DNA from: Lysobacterales bacterium
GTDB lineage: Bacteria > Pseudomonadota > Gammaproteobacteria > Xanthomonadales > SZUA-36
Direction: 5' to 3'
Assembly (NCBI GenBank): GCA_030637665.1
Contig: DAOWGA010000031.1
Coordinates: 1-6,191, forward strand
Length of the DNA stretch: 6,191 bases
In this document: positions 6,003-6,191 of the stretch, one piece after another
Layout: each line of letters starts with the position of its first letter
Position numbering within the stretch: position 1 is the stretch's first letter
Made by a program: the position numbers and the translations under genes
The notes under the pieces: generated by a model
Database searches by the model: none
Seen by the model: the letters and a program-made list of their open reading frames with translations, nothing else
Told to the model about the DNA's origin: nothing

Positions 6003-6063
6003 CTGTAGGAGGTCGCCACGCGGGCGACCCGTTCACATTCGCCCGCGCGGCGGCCTCTTACAG
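6003..6063. repeat. REPIN-like inverted pair of REP sequences
   Basis: The 25-nt arms 6003-6027 and 6039-6063 are inverted copies with 22 Watson-Crick pairs, two G-T wobble pairs and one A-C mismatch, around an 11-nt loop. Each arm resembles a REP sequence: a tetranucleotide head (GTAG at 6005-6008 on the left; GTAA on the minus strand at 6061-6058 on the right) followed by an internal hairpin. In the left copy this is GGTCGCC-ACGCG-GGCGACC (6011-6029). GTAG-headed REPs arranged head-to-head are known in Pseudomonas and Xanthomonas relatives as substrates of RAYT (REP-associated tyrosine) transposases; none is encoded here. The element lies in the divergent gap between nadB and the SDR gene, 45 nt upstream of the nadB start, so it may sit within or close to their promoters. 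Assignment rests on structure; genome copy number cannot be seen. Confidence 0.75.
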
Positions 6064-6094
6064 CCTTTTCAACACAATAACCCACCCCCAATTA

Positions 6095-6191
6095 ATGACC
6101 ATGAATAAGCAAACCCAAGCGCCAAGACCCCCTTTCACCCGCCGATCAACGGCGGAAGATGTCACCACGGACATTGATTTGCATGGCAAGA
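6095..6191 (+). CDS. N-terminal fragment of an SDR-family oxidoreductase
   Basis: The frame opens at ATG 6095 (a second ATG at 6101 is in frame) and runs off the window end after 32 codons. The fragment includes FTRRSTAEDVT and ends DIDLHGK. This resembles the start of a group of short-chain dehydrogenase/reductases (retinol dehydrogenase/WWOX-like), where a STAEEVT-like segment and a D-LSGK motif come directly before the NAD(P)-binding TGxxxGxG motif. That motif would fall just beyond the window, so the call depends on a short lead-in and is moderate. No Shine-Dalgarno is seen upstream. The gene is divergent from nadB, with the REPIN-like repeat between them. A 6-bp hairpin, CCGCCG/CGGCGG (6139-6155), lies in the coding region and is probably incidental. 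Confidence 0.6.
   Translation, partial: MTMNKQTQAPRPPFTRRSTAEDVTTDIDLHGK

Overview
The window looks like chromosomal DNA of a GC-rich gammaproteobacterium. The evidence is the gene types (a YhiN/BaiN-family flavoprotein, L-aspartate oxidase, a DUF3471-tailed serine beta-lactamase homologue), dense gene packing on both strands, and REP-like palindromes carrying a GTAG-type head. The genus cannot be fixed from the sequence. I see no rRNA, tRNA, CRISPR, transposase, integrase or phage gene.

Layout from left to right: (1) the last 45 codons of an unrecognised plus-strand gene, ending at 138; (2) a minus-strand deazaflavin-dependent nitroreductase (DDN)-family protein, 171-638; (3) a short divergent promoter region, 639-713; (4) a plus-strand exported beta-lactamase-family serine hydrolase with a C-terminal accessory region, 714-2459; (5) a convergent minus-strand gene for a small single-pass membrane protein of unknown function, 2484-2957; (6) a 67-nt divergent region holding a perfect 8-bp dyad that abuts the next start codon; (7) a plus-strand HI0933/YhiN-type FAD flavoprotein, 3025-4221; (8) a 174-nt convergent gap filled by a strong imperfect palindrome, 4222-4395; (9) minus-strand nadB, 4396-5958; (10) an intergenic gap with a second, different REPIN-like palindrome, 5959-6094; (11) the first 32 codons of a plus-strand SDR-type oxidoreductase, running off the window at 6191.

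The genes alternate strand almost one by one, so no multi-gene operon is visible and there is little sign that they act together. nadB is the one clear central-metabolism gene (first step of de novo NAD synthesis). YhiN, NadB and the DDN-family protein are all redox or flavin-type proteins, but nothing ties them into one pathway. The most notable non-coding features are the two intergenic inverted-repeat elements, which appear to belong to different families, and the dyad at the yhiN start, which overlaps a possible promoter for a leaderless mRNA. I find no convincing new defence, mobile or biosynthetic system here.
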